Assembly: GCA_002869605.1 (NCBI GenBank)
Contig: PKUI01000174.1
Coordinates: forward strand, 1 to 6,654
From: Desulfuromonas sp.
GTDB lineage: Bacteria > Desulfobacterota > Desulfuromonadia > Desulfuromonadales > SZUA-401
Direction: 5' to 3'
DNA: 6,654 nt
In this document: piece after piece, positions 1 through 6,269 of the stretch
Numbering within the stretch: position 1 is the stretch's first letter
Layout of the letters: every line of letters starts with the position of its first letter
Translations under genes and position numbers: made by a program
Notes under the pieces: model-generated
Seen by the model: only the letters and a program-made list of their open reading frames with translations
Database searches by the model: none
What the model was told of the DNA's origin: nothing

Positions 1-374
1 ACCGTTGACTGCCCTTCGATGAGGGCAATATTAACCGTAAACTCACCGTTACGCTTGACAAACTCCTTGGTTCCGTCGAGAGGGTCGACCAGCCAGAAAT
101 GCTGCCAGTTCTTGCGTTCCTCGTAGGGGATATCCTTGCCCTCCTCGGAGAGGGTCGGGATATCCGGAAATTGTTCACGCAGTCCCTTTTCGATCACTTC
201 GTGAGAGGCCTTGTCGGCTGCTGTCAGGGGAGACTTGTCGTCTTTCATCTCGACTTCGATCTCGCCCTGGTAGATCTGCATGATCGCCTCACCGGCCTGC
301 CGGGCAATGGCACAAACGTGCTGCATGCTGTAGCTGAGTTCCTCTGAACCTGTCACAGGCTGCATCTTGCTCAT
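1..374 (-). CDS. cysQ: 3'(2'),5'-bisphosphate nucleotidase CysQ (PAP phosphatase), N-terminal part, cut by window edge
   Basis: CysQ hydrolyses 3'-phosphoadenosine 5'-phosphate (PAP), left after PAPS is used, to AMP and phosphate; it is a metal-dependent enzyme of the inositol monophosphatase family. The 124 complete codons visible carry the family's metal-binding signatures: SEEGK with E77/E78, and DPLDGTKEF with D97 and D100, followed by [13 protein letters not shown], which closely matches enterobacterial CysQ. The second half, with the last metal-binding Asp, lies outside the window. The chosen ATG (372-374) overlaps the cysNC stop as ATGA and has GGAAGGGACGGAG just upstream, so translation is probably coupled. 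The first 16 residues extend beyond the E. coli protein. M17 (ATG at 324-326) lines up with the E. coli start and is a possible alternative. Family assignment is secure; the exact start is less so. Confidence 0.95.
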   Translation of the reverse strand, partial: MSKMQPVTGSEELSYSMQHVCAIARQAGEAIMQIYQGEIEVEMKDDKSPLTAADKASHEVIEKGLREQFPDIPTLSEEGKDIPYEERKNWQHFWLVDPLDGTKEFVKRNGEFTVNIALIEGQST

Positions 375-2299
375 CGCTCCGTCCCTTCCTGCACGCCCCA
401 GGCGCTGTCACTCTCGTCGAGAATCTTGCGCACGATCTCCTCGGCGAGTTCGTCGGCGCTCGCTTCTGCGGCATTCACAACAATCTCCGGGTTCGAAGGG
501 GGGTCGTAGCCTGAATCGATGCCGGTAAAATTAACCAATTCCCCGTTGCGCGCTTTTTTGTAGAGCCCCTTGGGATCTCGCTGCTCGCAGACCTCGAGCG
601 GGGTACTGACGTACACCTCGATGAATTCGCCTTCTTCGAGGAGCTCACGCGCCATATCCCGCTCACTACGGAAGGGAGAGATGAACGACACCAGTACAAT
701 CAGACCGGCATCGACAAACAGCTTGGCGCTCTCGGCAACACGGCGGATATTCTCGACCCGGTCGGCATCGGTAAAACCGAGATCACGGTTCAACCCGTGG
801 CGTACGTTATCGCCATCGAGCAGGTAGGTATGCTTACCGAGCGACAACAGCTTTTTTTCCACCAGGTTGGCAATGGTTGACTTGCCCGCACCCGAAAGAC
901 CGGTAAACCAGAGCACCTTGGGCTGCTGGCCCTTCATGGCCGCCCTGCTGTGCTTGTCGACGTCTACCGCCTGCCAGTGGATATTGGTAGCACGCCGCAA
1001 GGCAAAATCGATCATCCACGCAGCCACGGTGGCGTTGGTCATGCGATCGATCAGGATAAAATTCCCGGTGGTACGATTATCGTTGTAGGCGTCCACCGCA
1101 ATCGCCTTGGACAGCGACAGGTTGCAGACACCGATTTCATTCAGGGAGAGCGTTTTCCCCGCCTGCTGCTCAAGCGTGTTGACATTGACCTTGTGCTTGA
1201 GACTGCTTACCTGCGCCGGTACAACCGAAGCACCTGTCTTGAACAGGTAACTGCGCCCGGGCAGCAGGACATCCTCATGCATCCAAACCAGGTGAGCCTC
1301 GAACTGATCGGCAAATTCAGGCCGTTGCTGAGGTGCGGCAAGCAGCTCGCCGCGACTGATATCAATTTCGTCCTGAAGGGTCAGCGTAACCGCCTGCCCG
1401 GCAACCGCTTCTTCCAGATCGCCATCCATGGTGACGATTCGTGCCACCTTGCTCGTTTGCCCCGAAGCCGGCACCACAACTTCATCTCCGGGCTGAATTG
1501 TGCCCGAGGCAATGGTTCCACTGAACCCCCTGAAGTTCAGGTCGGGCCGGTTGACCCACTGCACCGGCATACGAAATGGCTTATCCAGGTATTCGTTTTC
1601 AAAGGTAACCGTCTCAAGGTAGGCCATCAAGGTCGGTCCGTGATACCAGTGGGTCTGGACGCTCGGCTCGATGATGTTATCCCCTTTGAGAGCAGAAATC
1701 GGAATACAGGTAATATCCTCAAAACCGAGCTGTGAGGCGAAGGCTTGATAGTCTTCCCGGATAGACTCGAAGGTCTTCTGGCTGTAATCGACCAGGTCCA
1801 TCTTGTTGACCGCCACCACCACCTTACGAATACCCACTAAAGACACCAGGTAGCTGTGGCGACGGGTCTGGTCGAGCACACCTTTTCTCGCATCGATCAG
1901 GATGACGGCCACTTCGGCCGTTGAGGCGCCGGTAATCATGTTCCGCGTGTACTGTTCATGCCCCGGAGTATCGGCAACGATGAATTTGCGCTTGTCGGTC
2001 GAAAAGAAGCGGTAGGCTACATCGATGGTAATCCCCTGCTCCCGCTCAGCCTGCAGACCGTCGAGCAACAGTGCGTAATCGATATCCTCCCCTTGCGTAC
2101 CGACGCGCTTGCTGTCGGCCTCAAGTGCAGCAAGCTGGTCTTCGAAGATCAGCTTCGAATCCCACAGCAAACGGCCGATCAGGGTGCTTTTACCGTCATC
2201 CACACTGCCACAGGTAATGAAACGCAACAGCGACTTATGTTCCTGGGCCTTGAGATAGGCGTGTATGTCTTCAGCGATCAGGTCTGACTGGTGAGCCAT
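371..2299 (-). CDS. cysNC: Bifunctional sulfate adenylyltransferase subunit 1 / adenylylsulfate kinase (CysN-CysC fusion)
   Basis: This 642-residue cytoplasmic protein joins two steps of sulfate activation. The N-terminal part (about 1-440) is the CysN GTPase, which with CysD forms APS from sulfate and ATP. It shows an EF-Tu-like G domain with P-loop GSVDDGKST (31-39), [12 protein letters not shown] (110-121) and NKMDL (165-169), then beta-barrel domains. The C-terminal part (about 455-632) is an APS kinase making PAPS. It has an intact Walker [10 protein letters not shown] (467-475), [10 protein letters not shown] (495-504), RVENIRR (514-520), the ISPFR loop (540-544) with the Ser equivalent to the E. 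coli CysC phosphoserine, and [12 protein letters not shown] followed by [11 protein letters not shown]. All catalytic signatures look intact in both halves. Its ATG overlaps the cysD stop by one base (TAATG), with AGGAAGG upstream inside cysD. Its TGA overlaps the cysQ start. The fusion is a known architecture. Confidence 0.97.
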   Translation of the reverse strand: MAHQSDLIAEDIHAYLKAQEHKSLLRFITCGSVDDGKSTLIGRLLWDSKLIFEDQLAALEADSKRVGTQGEDIDYALLLDGLQAEREQGITIDVAYRFFSTDKRKFIVADTPGHEQYTRNMITGASTAEVAVILIDARKGVLDQTRRHSYLVSLVGIRKVVVAVNKMDLVDYSQKTFESIREDYQAFASQLGFEDITCIPISALKGDNIIEPSVQTHWYHGPTLMAYLETVTFENEYLDKPFRMPVQWVNRPDLNFRGFSGTIASGTIQPGDEVVVPASGQTSKVARIVTMDGDLEEAVAGQAVTLTLQDEIDISRGELLAAPQQRPEFADQFEAHLVWMHEDVLLPGRSYLFKTGASVVPAQVSSLKHKVNVNTLEQQAGKTLSLNEIGVCNLSLSKAIAVDAYNDNRTTGNFILIDRMTNATVAAWMIDFALRRATNIHWQAVDVDKHSRAAMKGQQPKVLWFTGLSGAGKSTIANLVEKKLLSLGKHTYLLDGDNVRHGLNRDLGFTDADRVENIRRVAESAKLFVDAGLIVLVSFISPFRSERDMARELLEEGEFIEVYVSTPLEVCEQRDPKGLYKKARNGELVNFTGIDSGYDPPSNPEIVVNAAEASADELAEEIVRKILDESDSAWGVQEGTER

Positions 2300-3204
2300 T
2301 AGAAGTACCCTTCCTGCTTTTTCTTTTCCATGGAGCCGGCCTGGTCATGATCGATTACCCGCCCCTGTCGCTCGCTGGTGCGCGTCAGCAGCATCTCCTG
2401 GATAATCTCCGGCAGCGTGGTGGCGGTAGATTCAACGGCGGCCGTAAGCGGATAACAACCGAGGGTCCTGAAACGAACCGACTTCATCATCGGCGTCTCA
2501 CCCGGGTCGAGCGGGATACGCTCGTCGTCAACGAGAATCAACAGGCCATCACGCTCCACAACCGGTCTTTCCTTGGCATAGTAAAGCGGCACGATCGGAA
2601 TCTGCTCCAGGTAGATGTACTGCCAGATATCAAGCTCGGTCCAGTTGGAAAGCGGAAAGGCGCGGATACTTTCTCCTGGGCTCACCCGCGCGTTGTAGAT
2701 GGTCCACAACTCGGGTCGCTGTGCCTTGGGGTCCCAGCGATGGCTGGACGTGCGGAATGAAAATATACGTTCCTTGGCGCGCGATTTTTCCTCATCTCGC
2801 CGCGCGCCACCGAAAGCCGCGTCGAATTTATATTTATCGAGCGCCTGCTTGAGCCCTTCGGTCTTCATGACGTCCGTGTAGAGGGCGCTGCCGTGGGTGA
2901 ATGGGCTGATATTCTGACTGACCCCATCCTCGTTGGTGTGCACCAGCAGGTCGAAGCCATGTTCGCGCGCCATGCGATCGCGAAACTCGATCATCTCGCG
3001 AAACTTCCAGGTCGTGTCGATGTGCATCAACGGAAACGGCGGCTTGGCCGGGTAAAACGCCTTACGTGCCAGGTGCAGCATGACCGAAGAGTCCTTACCG
3101 ATAGAGTAAAGCATCACCGGGTTTTCAAACTCTGCAGCAACCTCGCGGATAATATGGATGCTCTCGGCCTCAAGTTGCCTCAAGTGTGTCATTTCAAGCT
3201 TCAT
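2299..3204 (-). CDS. cysD: Sulfate adenylyltransferase subunit 2 (CysD)
   Basis: CysD is the ATP pyrophosphatase-type subunit of ATP sulfurylase. It works with CysN to transfer AMP to sulfate, giving adenosine 5'-phosphosulfate. The 301 residues match the usual length (about 302 in E. coli) and align along their whole length. Visible signatures are the opening [20 protein letters not shown], the PP-loop variant SIGKDS (34-39), [15 protein letters not shown] (132-146), [12 protein letters not shown] (183-194), RFRTLGC (244-250) and the C-terminal SERQGR with [15 protein letters not shown]. The ATG at 3202-3204 is supported by the N-terminal match and by AAGAAGG eight bases upstream. The gene lies 36 bases after the DUF2061/APS-kinase-like gene and overlaps cysNC by one base, so it is mid-operon. 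Confidence 0.97.
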   Translation of the reverse strand: MKLEMTHLRQLEAESIHIIREVAAEFENPVMLYSIGKDSSVMLHLARKAFYPAKPPFPLMHIDTTWKFREMIEFRDRMAREHGFDLLVHTNEDGVSQNISPFTHGSALYTDVMKTEGLKQALDKYKFDAAFGGARRDEEKSRAKERIFSFRTSSHRWDPKAQRPELWTIYNARVSPGESIRAFPLSNWTELDIWQYIYLEQIPIVPLYYAKERPVVERDGLLILVDDERIPLDPGETPMMKSVRFRTLGCYPLTAAVESTATTLPEIIQEMLLTRTSERQGRVIDHDQAGSMEKKKQEGYF

Positions 3205-3212
3205 TTAGAAGA

Positions 3213-3219
3213 CCTTCTT
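3213..3219 (-). promoter_or_regulatory. Ribosome binding site of cysD
   Basis: On the minus strand AAGAAGG lies eight bases before the cysD ATG. It overlaps a short inverted repeat (AGAAG-2 bases-CTTCT, 3207-3218), so most of the purine-rich element is one arm of that repeat. No promoter is evident in the 36-base gap, which favours co-transcription with the gene upstream. Confidence 0.6.
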
Positions 3220-3240
3220 CCTATAAAGAAAACGTAAGGG

Positions 3241-3975
3241 CTAAATCTTGCCTTTAAAAATTTGTTTACGCAGGTATGTGACGATCTCGGACACGGCATC
3301 ATCACTCGACTGCCGATCGAGAGTCACCGTAATCTCCGGGAACGGTGACGGTTCGTAATCGAGGTGTATCCCCGGAAAATCATGGTATTCTCCAACACGT
3401 GCCTTGGCGTAATGCCCCTTATCATCGCGCTTCTCACATTCTGACAAAGAGGTATCGACATGCACCTCGACGAACTGCTTGGCCAGACCACGGGCAAACT
3501 CGCGGCTCTCACGAAAGGGCGACACGAAAGAGGCGACGACAATCACGCCATTTTTTTCAAGCATGGCGCACAGATGACCCGCGCGACGGATGTGGCGGTT
3601 GACCTCTTCAGGTGAAAAACCGGTCTCCGGAAACAGGGGGCGAACATCCCTCCCATCGATCCTTTCAACCTTGAGCTCTTTCTCTTTCAGCTGGTTAAAA
3701 ACCTTTTCGGCCAGCTCTTTTTTTCCGGACGCCGGCAACCCGGTAAACCACAGCACAAAGGAGGGGATCTCACGTTTGCCATAACGGATACGCTGCCAAA
3801 GACGTTCGTGCATAAAGTAGAGCCCCATCTTGGCCACCACTTCGAGCAAGCCAACGGTAAGGGCTAACGCGAATTCACCGGTAAAAATAAAAACGATGAT
3901 CGCCGTCGTAATCGTTGCCCAGGTCCGCCAGGAAATGGCTTTCAGAATCGAGCGACGGTGTGTTTCGTACTGCAT
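3241..3975 (-). CDS. Membrane-anchored DUF2061 / APS-kinase-like fusion protein with altered active site
   Basis: This 244-residue protein is the first gene of the sulfate-activation operon. Residues 7-63 are a DUF2061-type membrane domain: the SWRTWATITT start, two hydrophobic helices (about 19-33 and 35-55) and the characteristic HERLWQRI end. Residues about 72-240 are homologous to CysC: VLWFTGL, IRRAGHLC, VSPFR (151-155, with the Ser matching the CysC phosphoserine position), KGHYAKAR and PGIHLDYEP. Several signatures differ from the intact CysC domain two genes downstream. The Walker A region is GLPASGKKEL (79-88), with Lys86 where Ser/Thr is required. DGDNVR has become DGRDVR (107-112). 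The Arg and Asn of RVENIRR are Val125 and His128. NFTGID is DFPGIH. Lys85 of the P-loop is kept. It may be a pseudo-kinase, a regulatory or scaffolding partner, or an enzyme with a different substrate; calling it an active adenylylsulfate kinase is unsafe. The ATG at 3973-3975 is needed to keep the DUF2061 start; its ribosome site (AGAAAGA) is weak. Homology is secure, function is open. Confidence 0.85.
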   Translation of the reverse strand: MQYETHRRSILKAISWRTWATITTAIIVFIFTGEFALALTVGLLEVVAKMGLYFMHERLWQRIRYGKREIPSFVLWFTGLPASGKKELAEKVFNQLKEKELKVERIDGRDVRPLFPETGFSPEEVNRHIRRAGHLCAMLEKNGVIVVASFVSPFRESREFARGLAKQFVEVHVDTSLSECEKRDDKGHYAKARVGEYHDFPGIHLDYEPSPFPEITVTLDRQSSDDAVSEIVTYLRKQIFKGKI

Positions 3976-3988
3976 AGAAAGTCTTTCT
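3976..3988. repeat. Short perfect inverted repeat abutting the start codon of the DUF2061/APS-kinase-like gene
   Basis: The sequence AGAAAG-T-CTTTCT (plus strand) is a 6-1-6 perfect inverted repeat directly touching the ATG. It takes the place where a ribosome site should be, and its purine arm AGAAAGA (minus strand) is the only Shine-Dalgarno-like element. A one-base loop cannot fold as RNA, so if it has meaning it is as a DNA site or simply as the ribosome site. Chance occurrence is possible. Confidence 0.35.
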
Positions 3989-4081
3989 GTTTTTCAGTCT
4001 TCTCTAGCGACAGGGACACCTATCAGATGGATAGATTTGGACCTGAAAAAAGTGCCTACACACCTAAGCCCATGAGACGCA

Positions 4082-4091
4082 ATTGATCAAT
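4082..4091. repeat. 10-bp perfect palindrome, possible operator just downstream of the promoter
   Basis: ATTGATCAAT is a perfect palindrome located roughly +8 to +18 relative to the start of transcription expected from the 4106-4134 promoter. That is a usual place for a repressor site. No regulator family is recognised from it, and AT-rich 10-bp palindromes arise by chance fairly often. Confidence 0.25.
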
Positions 4092-4105
4092 CAACGGAAA
4101 ACCCG

Positions 4106-4134
4106 ATTATCACACATTTCTTTGAGCATTTAAA
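4106..4134 (-). promoter_or_regulatory. Candidate sigma70-type promoter of the sulfate-activation operon
   Basis: On the minus strand a -10 box GATAAT (4106-4111, five of six matches to consensus) is preceded by a TG one base upstream (extended -10). A -35-like TTTAAA (4129-4134, four of six matches) lies exactly 17 bases before it. Transcription would start near 4099, about 120 bases before the first ATG of the operon. The position downstream of the speA terminator and upstream of four tightly packed genes fits. This was judged by eye; the -35 is weak. Confidence 0.45.
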
Positions 4135-4143
4135 CGCATGCTC
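4124..4143. repeat. Inverted repeat overlapping the candidate -35 box
   Basis: GAGCAT (4124-4129) and ATGCTC (4138-4143) form a perfect 6-8-6 inverted repeat whose spacer carries most of the TTTAAA -35 element. A dyad over the -35 would suit a DNA-binding regulator of the sulfate-activation operon. No known regulator motif is recognised, so the role is inference from position only. Confidence 0.3.
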
Positions 4144-4250
4144 TTTCTATGCCACAACTCGCCCCGAACACAAATTCCAAAACCATCAGTTTTCAGACAC
4201 TTACACAGACATCCTGCAAACCCCAAAAGGCTGATCCGTCTTTTCGCGAC

Positions 4251-4283
4251 AAAAAGGGCCACTCCCAAGCGGAGTGGCCCTTT
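4251..4283 (-). terminator. Intrinsic terminator downstream of speA
   Basis: The arms GGGCCACTCC (4256-4265) and GGAGTGGCCC (4271-4280) pair perfectly over 10 bp around a five-base loop. Three A:T pairs extend the stem to 13 bp. On the minus strand the stem is followed by TTTTT, giving a standard rho-independent terminator starting 27 bases beyond the speA stop codon. The opposite strand has only a TTTCG tail, so it may stop plus-strand transcription weakly. Confidence 0.9.
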
Positions 4284-4309
4284 CGAACAGCCCTCAATCT
4301 AGCCGATAT

Positions 4310-6217
4310 TCATTCCCCCAGATAGGTATACGAAACCAGCATTTTGTCGAGCATTGAGATGAAGTGGCTGGTCTCCTTGAAGGAGACCTTGCGCGAGGCG
4401 ACGCTCTTTTCCAGGGTGTCGCGCACATGCTTGAGGATCTCCGGCCCCTTGTACTGCACGTACTTGAGGCTCTCCCAGGTGGCGTCGCCGTCGATCACGG
4501 TGTCGATCTTGTAGTTGGTCTTGCGATTAAACGTGACATGCACGGCGTTGGTGTCGCCGAACAGGTTGTGCATGTCGCCGAGGATCTCCTGGTAGGCGCC
4601 GATCATAAAGAAACCGACGTAGTACTCCTCATTGGCGCGCACCTTGTGCAGCGGCAACGCCTTGGTGCGCCCCTGCTCGCCGACGAAGCTGCTGATCTCG
4701 CCGTCCGAGTCGCAGGTGATATCGGCGATGGTCGCCATCACGTCCGGCTTCTGGTTGAGCCGCTGGATCGGCACGATCGGAAACAGCTGGTCGATCGCCC
4801 ACGAGTCGGGAACCGACTGGAAAAGCGAGAAGTTGGCGAAGTAGGTCTGGCGCAGGGCGAGCTGGAAGCTCTGCAGCTCTTCGGGAACGATCTTCATCCG
4901 CTCGACGATGGTGTTGATCTTGATGAAGATCTTGTTGCACAGCCACTCGGCCAGGGCGCGGTCGTGCAGATTGAGGTAACCGAGGGTGAAGAGGCTGACC
5001 GCCTCCTGAATCAGCTGCAGGGTGTCGTGATAGTCCTCGCGCAACGAGTGGCGGTCGAGGCTCTTGTAGATGTCGTTGAGCTTACGCACCGTCGGCGAGA
5101 GCTTATCGGCCTGCTCGATGACGTCGGCGTAGTCGGGCAGCGCGTTCTGGGTGTTGGTGTTGAGGATGTCGGTCACCAGCACCGAGTAGTGGGCGACAAT
5201 CGCGCGACCCGACTCGGAGATGATGTTCGGACACGGCACACCGGCCTCCGTACAGACGTTTTTGATCTGGTAGATGACGTCGTTAGCGTACTCCTCGACC
5301 GAGTAGTTGGCGCTTGAAAAGTAGCTCGACTTGGTGCCGTCGTAGTCGACCCCGAGCCCGCCACCGACATCGACATACTCGAGCCCGACCCCGAGTTTGA
5401 CCAGCTCGGCGTAGATCCGCCCCCCTTCGTTGAGGGCATTCTTGATGCGGTCGATCTTGGTGATCTGGCTACCGATGTGAAAGTGCAGCAGCTTCACCTG
5501 ATTGAGCAGTCCGTTCTCCTTGAGGAGCTCGACCGCGGCGAGCAGCTCAGAGATCTTGAGGCCGAACTTGGCGTCGCTGCCGCCGGAGGTTGCCCACTTG
5601 CCGGTCCCCTTGGAGGAGAGCTTGACGCGGATGCCGAGCTTCGGGGTAATACCGATTTTCTTCGACAGCTCGATGATCTTCTCGAGCTCGAACAGCTTCT
5701 CGACCACGATGGTGATGTCGTAGCCGATCTTGTTGGCGTACAGCACCGTCTCGATGAAATCGCGGTCCTTGTAGCCGTTGCAGATGATCGGCAGCTTACG
5801 CCCGGTAGCGAAGGATATCGCCGCCACCAGCTCCGGCTTGGAACCGACCTCGAGGCCGATATTGTACTTCTTGCCGAACTCGGCGATCGCCTCGACCACC
5901 TGACGCTGCTGGTTGACCTTGATCGGGAAGAAGGTCTGGTAGCGTTTCGGGTACTCGTACTCCTCGATGGCATTCTCGAAGGCGCGGTTGATGGCATCGA
6001 TCCGCCCTTTCAGGACGTTCATGAAACGGATCAGGATCGGCGGCTTGATGTTACGCTGCACCAGGTCATCCATCAGCGCCCTGAGGTCGATACCGCTTTT
6101 GGCATGCGGAGAGGGGTGCACGCAGACATGCCCCTTCTTGTTGATGGAGAAGAAGCCATCCCCCCAGTTGTCCATGTTGTAGATCCGAGCCGAATCCTTG
6201 ATTGACCAACGCTCCAT
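4310..6217 (-). CDS. speA: Biosynthetic arginine decarboxylase (SpeA), PLP-dependent
   Basis: SpeA decarboxylates L-arginine to agmatine, the entry to putrescine and spermidine. It is a cytoplasmic pyridoxal-phosphate enzyme of the alanine-racemase-like fold III group. With the ATG at 6215-6217 it has 635 residues (E. coli: 658) and aligns over its full length. Visible signatures are FPIKVNQ (97-103) with the cofactor Lys100, GLEVGSKPEL, ICNGYKDRDFI, HFHIGSQ (245-251), the glycine-rich DVGGGLGVDY (283-292), ESGRA (335-339) binding phosphate, the FANFSLFQS/WAIDQLFP segment, DITCDSDG with catalytic Cys502, and FFMIGAYQEILGDMHNLFGD. A GTG at 6221-6223 would add two residues, but it overlaps the GAGGGG ribosome site, which sits five bases before the ATG; I therefore choose the ATG. 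It follows the nspC-like gene by 46-52 bases with no terminator between, so it is probably the last gene of a polyamine operon ending at 4251-4283. Confidence 0.97.
   Translation of the reverse strand: MERWSIKDSARIYNMDNWGDGFFSINKKGHVCVHPSPHAKSGIDLRALMDDLVQRNIKPPILIRFMNVLKGRIDAINRAFENAIEEYEYPKRYQTFFPIKVNQQRQVVEAIAEFGKKYNIGLEVGSKPELVAAISFATGRKLPIICNGYKDRDFIETVLYANKIGYDITIVVEKLFELEKIIELSKKIGITPKLGIRVKLSSKGTGKWATSGGSDAKFGLKISELLAAVELLKENGLLNQVKLLHFHIGSQITKIDRIKNALNEGGRIYAELVKLGVGLEYVDVGGGLGVDYDGTKSSYFSSANYSVEEYANDVIYQIKNVCTEAGVPCPNIISESGRAIVAHYSVLVTDILNTNTQNALPDYADVIEQADKLSPTVRKLNDIYKSLDRHSLREDYHDTLQLIQEAVSLFTLGYLNLHDRALAEWLCNKIFIKINTIVERMKIVPEELQSFQLALRQTYFANFSLFQSVPDSWAIDQLFPIVPIQRLNQKPDVMATIADITCDSDGEISSFVGEQGRTKALPLHKVRANEEYYVGFFMIGAYQEILGDMHNLFGDTNAVHVTFNRKTNYKIDTVIDGDATWESLKYVQYKGPEILKHVRDTLEKSVASRKVSFKETSHFISMLDKMLVSYTYLGE
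4370..4388. repeat. 19-bp near-perfect palindrome inside the 3' end of speA
   Basis: GGTCTCCTT and AAGGAGACC are exact reverse complements around a single central base. The site encodes VSFKET near the SpeA C-terminus, about 60 bases before the stop codon. In RNA the helix would be shortened by the need for a loop. A perfect 9-1-9 dyad is uncommon by chance in a window this size, but it may only reflect codon choice. Confidence 0.4.
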
Positions 6218-6222
6218 GCGCA

Positions 6223-6228
6223 CCCCTC
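6223..6228 (-). promoter_or_regulatory. Ribosome binding site of speA (decides the start codon)
   Basis: GAGGGG on the minus strand lies five bases upstream of the ATG at 6217. Its last G is the first base of the alternative GTG codon, which would leave that GTG with no spacing. The site therefore favours the ATG start. Confidence 0.65.
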
Positions 6229-6269
6229 ACAGACGAATAGAAATATCTTTAACTATGCACCAGCCCACC

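Larger units (their letters stand above)
3976..4309. other. Intergenic region between speA and the sulfate-activation operon
   Basis: These 334 bases hold no credible gene on either strand and are more AT-rich than the flanking genes. Reading in the minus direction they contain the speA terminator (4251-4283), about 95 bases with nothing recognised, a candidate promoter (4106-4134) with palindromes at 4124-4143 and 4082-4091, and a leader of about 120 nt. The leader has a possible small hairpin at 4020-4034 (CTATC-AGATG-GATAG), perhaps enclosed by a second helix of CAGG (4011-4014) and CCTG (4042-4045). I do not recognise a known riboswitch family in the leader. Confidence 0.6.

Noticed and set aside
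950..1735. Plus-strand open frame (about 261 codons) opposite cysNC
   Set aside because: It is antisense to intact catalytic motifs of CysN and CysC, has no family resemblance, and reads as a codon-bias shadow.
3241..3975. Annotation of this gene as an ordinary adenylylsulfate kinase (cysC)
   Set aside because: Overall similarity supports the family, but Walker A Ser/Thr, the second Asp of DGD and the RVENIRR Arg/Asn are replaced, so the activity cannot be assumed.
3830..4075. Plus-strand open frame (81 codons) extending into the intergenic region
   Set aside because: It starts opposite the DUF2061 helices, has no ribosome site or homology that I recognise, and would run head-on against the cys operon.
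4139..4154. Sigma54-like sequence on the minus strand (TGGCATAGAAAGAGCA), with GG and GC at the correct -24/-12 spacing
   Set aside because: The -12 half is GAGC rather than TTGC, and no activator site was seen. The match is too weak to prefer over the sigma70-type promoter just downstream.
4364..5317. Long plus-strand open frame (about 317 codons) opposite speA
   Set aside because: It lies wholly inside a full-length, well-conserved speA, and the translation is low-complexity (rich in Val, Leu, Asp, His) with no recognisable domain. This is typical of antisense frames opposite GC-biased codons.
5477..6205. Plus-strand open frame (about 242 codons) opposite the first part of speA
   Set aside because: It has the same antisense shadow pattern as the frame at 4364-5317: Leu/Asp-rich with no domain and no ribosome site of note.
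6224..6269. Possible independent speA promoter between nspC and speA
   Set aside because: The gap is AT-rich in part but has no convincing -35/-10 pair, and the short distance suits co-transcription.
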